This document shows, piece by piece, positions 59,983 through 64,000 of a stretch of DNA of 64,000 bases; the first letter of the stretch is position 1, and each line of letters starts with the position of its first letter. Below the pieces are notes generated by a model. The model made no database searches, was not told the origin of the DNA, and saw only the letters and a list, made by a program, of their open reading frames with translations. This stretch comes from JACRAR01 sp041674385 (lineage in GTDB: Bacteria; Pseudomonadota; Gammaproteobacteria; Burkholderiales; Rhodocyclaceae): positions 1-64,000 of the forward strand of contig JBAYVU010000004.1 of NCBI GenBank assembly GCA_041674385.1. The letters are read 5' to 3'. The translations under genes were made by a program, and so were the position numbers.

Positions 59983-60497
59983 AATCCGCATATCCCTTGG
60001 CTGTTCCAGACAATCCCGGCCAAAACGCATCCGCCGGCGTCCGTCGGCTGCGGTCATTGCTGCCGCTTCTGCTTTTCATCTCGCTGACAGCACAAAGTTC
60101 GCAATCACAATCCGCGCCGCTGGGCCGTCTTTTCTTTACGCCGGAACGGCGTGCCGCGCTCGAACGTCAGCGCCTGCTCAACATCCAGGAAAAAACCCAG
60201 GAAACCATCGAGGTTGCCAACGTGCATATCAATGGCATGGTCCGCCGCAGCAACGGCAAGGCAACCGTCTGGGTCAACGGACGTCCGCAGCTGGGCGACG
60301 AAACCAGCGGCGGCGTGATGGCGCATCCTTCCGCCAAGGAACCGGAACGAGTAGAAATCCGTGTCGGAGATGAAATGCCCGCGTCGTTGCGAGTCGGCGA
60401 GAAACTCAATCGTGCGAACCAGGAGAAGACCGACGGACTGGCGGGCGGGCAGGTACTGGTCAATCGCGGCGATGAAGACAAGTCCCGCAAGCGCTGA
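59979..60497 (+). CDS. PilP/MshK-like periplasmic pilus assembly protein
   Basis: The 172-residue product has an N-terminal hydrophobic signal or anchor (LLPLLLFISLTAQSSQS) and the motif LGRLFFTPERRAALERQR, then a beta-rich domain with VHINGMVRRSNGKATVWVNG. This pattern recurs in small proteins of MSHA-type loci and probably links the inner-membrane complex to the secretin. The ATG at 59979 overlaps the upstream stop. The 3' end overlaps the next start. Confidence 0.65.
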   Translation: MKSAYPLAVPDNPGQNASAGVRRLRSLLPLLLFISLTAQSSQSQSAPLGRLFFTPERRAALERQRLLNIQEKTQETIEVANVHINGMVRRSNGKATVWVNGRPQLGDETSGGVMAHPSAKEPERVEIRVGDEMPASLRVGEKLNRANQEKTDGLAGGQVLVNRGDEDKSRKR

Positions 60498-62667
60498 ACT
60501 TCCGTCCCTATGTTGCGCACAGCGCCAGCGCGGCTACGCGCTATTGATCATGCTGGTGATCCTGGTGCTGGGATCGTTGTACTCAGTGACCGGCCAACTG
60601 GAATTCGCATCACGCAAGTTCGCGCGTGAGGATGCCACCTCGCGCGCGCTTCTCCAGGCGAAGGAAGCCTTGCTCGGCTACGCTGCGACTTACCGGGATA
60701 CCCATACTTCTCCGCCGAATTATCCGGTATTTGGATATCTCCCTTGTCCGGATACTACCGGTTCCGGTAGCGCCGATGCGACCATGTCTGATACTGCCTG
60801 CGGTGTTAGCGGAAAAGCCGTCATCGGTCTGCTCCCTTTCAAGGAACTCGGCCTGCCGGAATTGCGCGACTCCACGGGAGAATGCCTGTGGTATGCAGTT
60901 TCCGGCAGCTTTAAGGCCTCGGCTACCAAGCCCACTCCTATGAACTGGGATACCCAAGGCCAGTTTGAAATTCTCGATGCATCCGGTAATTCATTGGTAA
61001 CCCCCAATGACGCCAACGGCGGCGTTGCGGCGGTGATCTTCTCGGTCGGCTCGCCTCTTGGCGCCCGCATCGTCGCCGGACAAAACTTGGCGGCACAGAA
61101 TGGCCGTGGCACCGATCAAACAACACCTTGTGGCCGCACTGGCCAAGGCTTTGCCGATTACGTCGACTTCCCCTACAGCTTTCCTTCCTCGGTCAATCCT
61201 CTCACCATCCGCTCCGGCCCCATGCCGGACGAGACCTATTCGGACACCAAACCGGACAGCGGCATCAATGACCGCATTCTCTGGATCACCCCGAAAGAAA
61301 TCTTCGATCGCGTGAAGAAACGCAGCGACTTGGCGGGACAGATCAATACGCTGCTTACCGAAATCAAGAACAATTTGAGCATTTCCAGCCTGCCTGCTTC
61401 CGCCACTTCTTATACTGTCGGTAGCATCGACTATAGTGTTGGACAGCTTCCTGACCTCACGGTGGCCGACAGCTCCGCGGATTATCTGAGCAACTTCAGC
61501 GATCAGATTCGTTATGCGCGCTGCAACAATACCACCACCTATTGCTTGAGCATCAATAGCCAGTCCTGCGACGGGACGCTGCTGTTTGGCGGCGCCGATA
61601 TCAGCGGCAACCCACGCATCACGAGCGCCCGCGCAATCAGCAACTACTTCGAGACACCCGGGGCACTAGCCTTGGCTTCTGGAAGCGCTACCAGCTTTAC
61701 CACCAACGTGGTGGCCTATGACGGCGCTTCCACAACCAGCCGGGCAACCGATGTCGGTTTGTGTCTGTCTCCCTACGGTGGGGATACGTCGGTGAGTTTT
61801 GCCAGCAACATCGACAGCTTTACGACCAAGACCTCGGCGACCTCGATCGTCACCCCCGACGTCAATCAGGTTACCCTGGGTCTTGTCGGCGGTGCCGGCT
61901 TGGCGAATCTCTATGGTTGCTTCTGGTACCCCACCCCGACACCCTTCCTGGGCGGACTCAGGGCCTACTTCTATTTCAATATCGCCCACAAGGGAGAGGG
62001 CTTCACCTTCGCCATCGCCGACGCCAATCCTTCGCGCAACGCCAGCACAAACATGTGCGGAGGCACGGGTGCCGCCTTGGGCTACTCCGATATTGCGGCG
62101 GGAGTCACTCCAATTAATATGCCTAAGTTGGCGCTGGAGTTCGATAATAGCCGCAGCGCTGGTCGAGATCCCGCATTTCCAACTCCGCCGAATGCGAATC
62201 ATGCGGCTTTTGATTATTGGGGCACGGTAGCGAGCGCCACCGACGATAATGTGCATGGCGCCGGCAGCGGGACGGGATTCGAACCCACCAATCCATTAGA
62301 TACTACAGCCGTACCCTCGGGAATAGCCAATCAGACCATGAATACAGGCACCGACTATCATGTTAGGTTGGATATAGATCGCAATTACAACGCTGGCACC
62401 ACAAGTGGCACCTATACGCTGACTGCCTATGTGTATAGCAGCTTTGGCGCCTGCGATCTGGTATCGTTTCAGGACTTGAGCGCCAACCTGAGCAGCATAA
62501 ATGCTTCCTGCACCCGCAAGATAGCCGCTACCATCACCGTTAGCGATCCTGCCGACGGCTTCGGAGAGGCGATGAAAAACATTTATTTCGGTTTCACCAA
62601 TGCGCAGAGCGCAACGAGGGATCAATCGATTGCGATACACAATTTCCAGATCAAGAATCACCTATGA
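60472..62667 (+). CDS. large prepilin-like protein with C-terminal L-type-lectin-like domain, probable pilus tip adhesin
   Basis: The 731-residue protein begins with a GspK/PilX-like prepilin segment: QRQRG then YALLIMLVILVLGSLYSV, with likely cleavage after G21 and no Glu at +5. The mid region is Cys-containing and Ser/Thr-rich. From about residue 480 the pattern GEGFTFAIADA, GAALGYSDIAAG and PKLALEFDNSRSAGRD matches the L-type (legume-like) lectin fold. I infer a large minor pilin that carries a sugar-binding domain at the tip. The ATG at 60472 is chosen inside the end of the preceding gene; others upstream in frame are possible. Confidence 0.72.
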   Translation: MKTSPASAELPSLCCAQRQRGYALLIMLVILVLGSLYSVTGQLEFASRKFAREDATSRALLQAKEALLGYAATYRDTHTSPPNYPVFGYLPCPDTTGSGSADATMSDTACGVSGKAVIGLLPFKELGLPELRDSTGECLWYAVSGSFKASATKPTPMNWDTQGQFEILDASGNSLVTPNDANGGVAAVIFSVGSPLGARIVAGQNLAAQNGRGTDQTTPCGRTGQGFADYVDFPYSFPSSVNPLTIRSGPMPDETYSDTKPDSGINDRILWITPKEIFDRVKKRSDLAGQINTLLTEIKNNLSISSLPASATSYTVGSIDYSVGQLPDLTVADSSADYLSNFSDQIRYARCNNTTTYCLSINSQSCDGTLLFGGADISGNPRITSARAISNYFETPGALALASGSATSFTTNVVAYDGASTTSRATDVGLCLSPYGGDTSVSFASNIDSFTTKTSATSIVTPDVNQVTLGLVGGAGLANLYGCFWYPTPTPFLGGLRAYFYFNIAHKGEGFTFAIADANPSRNASTNMCGGTGAALGYSDIAAGVTPINMPKLALEFDNSRSAGRDPAFPTPPNANHAAFDYWGTVASATDDNVHGAGSGTGFEPTNPLDTTAVPSGIANQTMNTGTDYHVRLDIDRNYNAGTTSGTYTLTAYVYSSFGACDLVSFQDLSANLSSINASCTRKIAATITVSDPADGFGEAMKNIYFGFTNAQSATRDQSIAIHNFQIKNHL

Positions 62668-63491
62668 AACCGACTGGCTTCTTTCGACACCAGAACGGTT
62701 TCACCCTCATGGAGCTGTCGGTGGTGCTGGTCATCGTGGCGCTGTTGCTCGGCGGCTTGCTGGTGCCCCTGAGCGCACAGCGCGATACCGATTCCATCCG
62801 GGCAACGGAAAAATCCCTGGCCGACATTCGCGATGCGCTGCTGGGTTTCGCGCTCGCCAACGGACGCCTGCCCTGCCCGGCGTCTTCCAGCAGCCTGGGC
62901 CGGGAAAGTTTCTGCACTTCCGCCAGCGGTGCTTGTGTCGCAACCACCCCGGACATCACGCCTGCCGTACTTGCGCATGGCGTATGTTCAAATCCCTATG
63001 ACGGTTTCATTCCCGGCGTGACTCTCGGCCTATCCACAATTGACGACCAAGGTTACGCGCTCGACGGCTGGCTGGCCGGCACCAGCAGCCGAATCCGCTA
63101 TGCAGTGACGACTGCCAACAGTTCGGCCTTTACCCAGACGGCGGCCCCATCGGGGATGCGAGGCATCACCATTGCGACCCTTGCTCCCGACCTGAAAGTC
63201 TGCAATGCCGGTGCCAATGTGACGAATTCGGGAAATCCTGCGGCGGCAACTTGTGCGGCCAATACCTTCCTGGCATCGGACGCCGTGGCAGTGATCTATT
63301 CCCTGGGGAAAAATGGCGCCACTGGCGGCACCAGTACCGACGAATCGCAGAATCCCAACCCCAACACGGGGGTCGCCGCCGATCCGGTCTTCGTCAAGAC
63401 GACGCCGAGTGCCGACTTTGACGATCTGATTATCTGGTTGTCGAAAAACACGCTCTACAATCGCATGATTGCTGCGGGACAATTACCCTGA
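62664..63491 (+). CDS. type IV prepilin-like protein
   Basis: The 275-residue protein has a canonical class III signal: HQNG then FTLMELSVVLVIVALLLGG, with Glu at +5, so it should be processed by PilD and enter the pilus. The rest has several cysteine pairs and a stretch LADIRDALLGFALANGRLPC shared in style with the preceding adhesin (KEALLGYAATYRD ... YLPC). At this length it may be a minor pilin. Its ATG overlaps the upstream stop (62664-62667). Confidence 0.85.
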   Translation: MKPTGFFRHQNGFTLMELSVVLVIVALLLGGLLVPLSAQRDTDSIRATEKSLADIRDALLGFALANGRLPCPASSSSLGRESFCTSASGACVATTPDITPAVLAHGVCSNPYDGFIPGVTLGLSTIDDQGYALDGWLAGTSSRIRYAVTTANSSAFTQTAAPSGMRGITIATLAPDLKVCNAGANVTNSGNPAAATCAANTFLASDAVAVIYSLGKNGATGGTSTDESQNPNPNTGVAADPVFVKTTPSADFDDLIIWLSKNTLYNRMIAAGQLP

Positions 63492-63638
63492 TAACGCGCC
63501 GCAATCATCCAGTTCCAGACGTTTTTCGAACCCGGTTTAGGATTGGCACAGTGCCATGAGCAGGGTTCATGGCTGGCTTGAACTCTTCGCGCAAAGAGGC
63601 TATTCTTTTCTGAGTAGATGGCAGTTTTGGTACATTAG

Positions 63639-64000
63639 ATGGCTATCGACTCATCCACCTCAGGCATGCAAGTCGTCACTCAGCTTGGCTGGCAACAGTT
63701 CAAGTTGCAGCAGGCGAAGAGAAATGCTGACCAGGCCGAGCGGGCTGCGCAGATTCTGCAGCAACAAGCTTGGGATGCGAAGAACGAAGCGGACCGTGCG
63801 CAAGAGAATGCCAGATCGCTTGGCGTTCAGTCGGACCAGGCGCAATCCACCGCGGCGAGAGCGCGGCAGGGATTGGCGGCTATATCATCCGCAGCTACGA
63901 TGCAGATTCAGCTGATGTCTGTCGCCGATCAGGCGATACAACGGCAGCAGAATGTTCCACCCGGCGCTCAAGTGCAAAACAAGGCCTCCCCGGTGCTCAA
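63639..64000 (+). CDS. coiled-coil protein, 3' end beyond window
   Basis: The frame is open from ATG 63639 to the window end (120 residues). It begins MAIDSSTSGMQVVTQLGWQQ and continues as an Ala/Gln/Glu-rich heptad region (QQAKRNADQAERAAQILQQQ), so a long coiled coil is likely, with no signal peptide. The 147-base gap before it holds no gene that I can see. It may still belong to the pilus locus, but no family is recognised. Confidence 0.55.
   Translation, partial: MAIDSSTSGMQVVTQLGWQQFKLQQAKRNADQAERAAQILQQQAWDAKNEADRAQENARSLGVQSDQAQSTAARARQGLAAISSAATMQIQLMSVADQAIQRQQNVPPGAQVQNKASPVL

Overview
The window looks like a chromosomal segment of a GC-rich Gram-negative bacterium, most likely a betaproteobacterium. 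The main reason is gene order: mlaFEDACB, an ABC exporter pair, ibaG, murA, hisG, hisD, hisC, hisB, hisH, hisA, hisF, hisI, hisE, HIT, tatA, tatB, tatC is a typical betaproteobacterial order. Short-form HisG, Mla lipid transport and an MSHA-type pilus locus agree with this. The lineage is inferred from synteny and protein character, not from a marker gene. I see no rRNA, tRNA or CRISPR array.

Layout. 1-9000: ion homeostasis and c-di-GMP genes (partial MASE2 sensor protein, Kup K+ uptake, CorA and MgtA Mg2+ transport, a Cache-PAS-GGDEF diguanylate cyclase). 9100-17230: accessory region. It has three tiny ORFs with strong ribosome-binding sites, then a remnant of an integron cassette array (one complete attC, one truncated attC, two AT-richer cassettes coding an AAA-TOPRIM-like protein and a secreted class-3-lipase-like protein). 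After that come two uncharacterised exported or membrane proteins, a 966-residue multi-enzyme protein (peptidoglycan-binding, GH19-like, papain-like and alpha/beta-hydrolase parts) and a convergent radical SAM/SPASM enzyme whose stop codon overlaps the stop of the multi-enzyme gene. 17235-21240: NIF3-like protein, DegS/DegQ-like protease, tatABC, HIT protein, hisE.

21435-30020: the rest of the his operon in conserved order but remodelled. A membrane coiled-coil gene sits between hisE and hisI on the other strand, hisC is inverted, and terC and yqhA are inserted between hisD and hisC. 30140-41370: an insertion between hisG and murA, with a DUF6502/DUF5666 pair and a complete Cus-type copper/silver efflux locus (cusFCBA on the minus strand and a divergent two-component system) around a near-perfect operator dyad.

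41379-48539: murA, ibaG, an ABC-2 exporter and the six-gene mla phospholipid transport set, all on the minus strand. 48677-64000: a sigma-54 response regulator followed by an MSHA-type pilus assembly locus on the plus strand (AAA ATPase, secretin, TPR protein, motor ATPase, platform protein, PilM/N/O/P-like inner-membrane proteins). It ends with prepilin-like proteins, one carrying an L-type-lectin-like C-terminal domain, and a partial coiled-coil protein at the edge.
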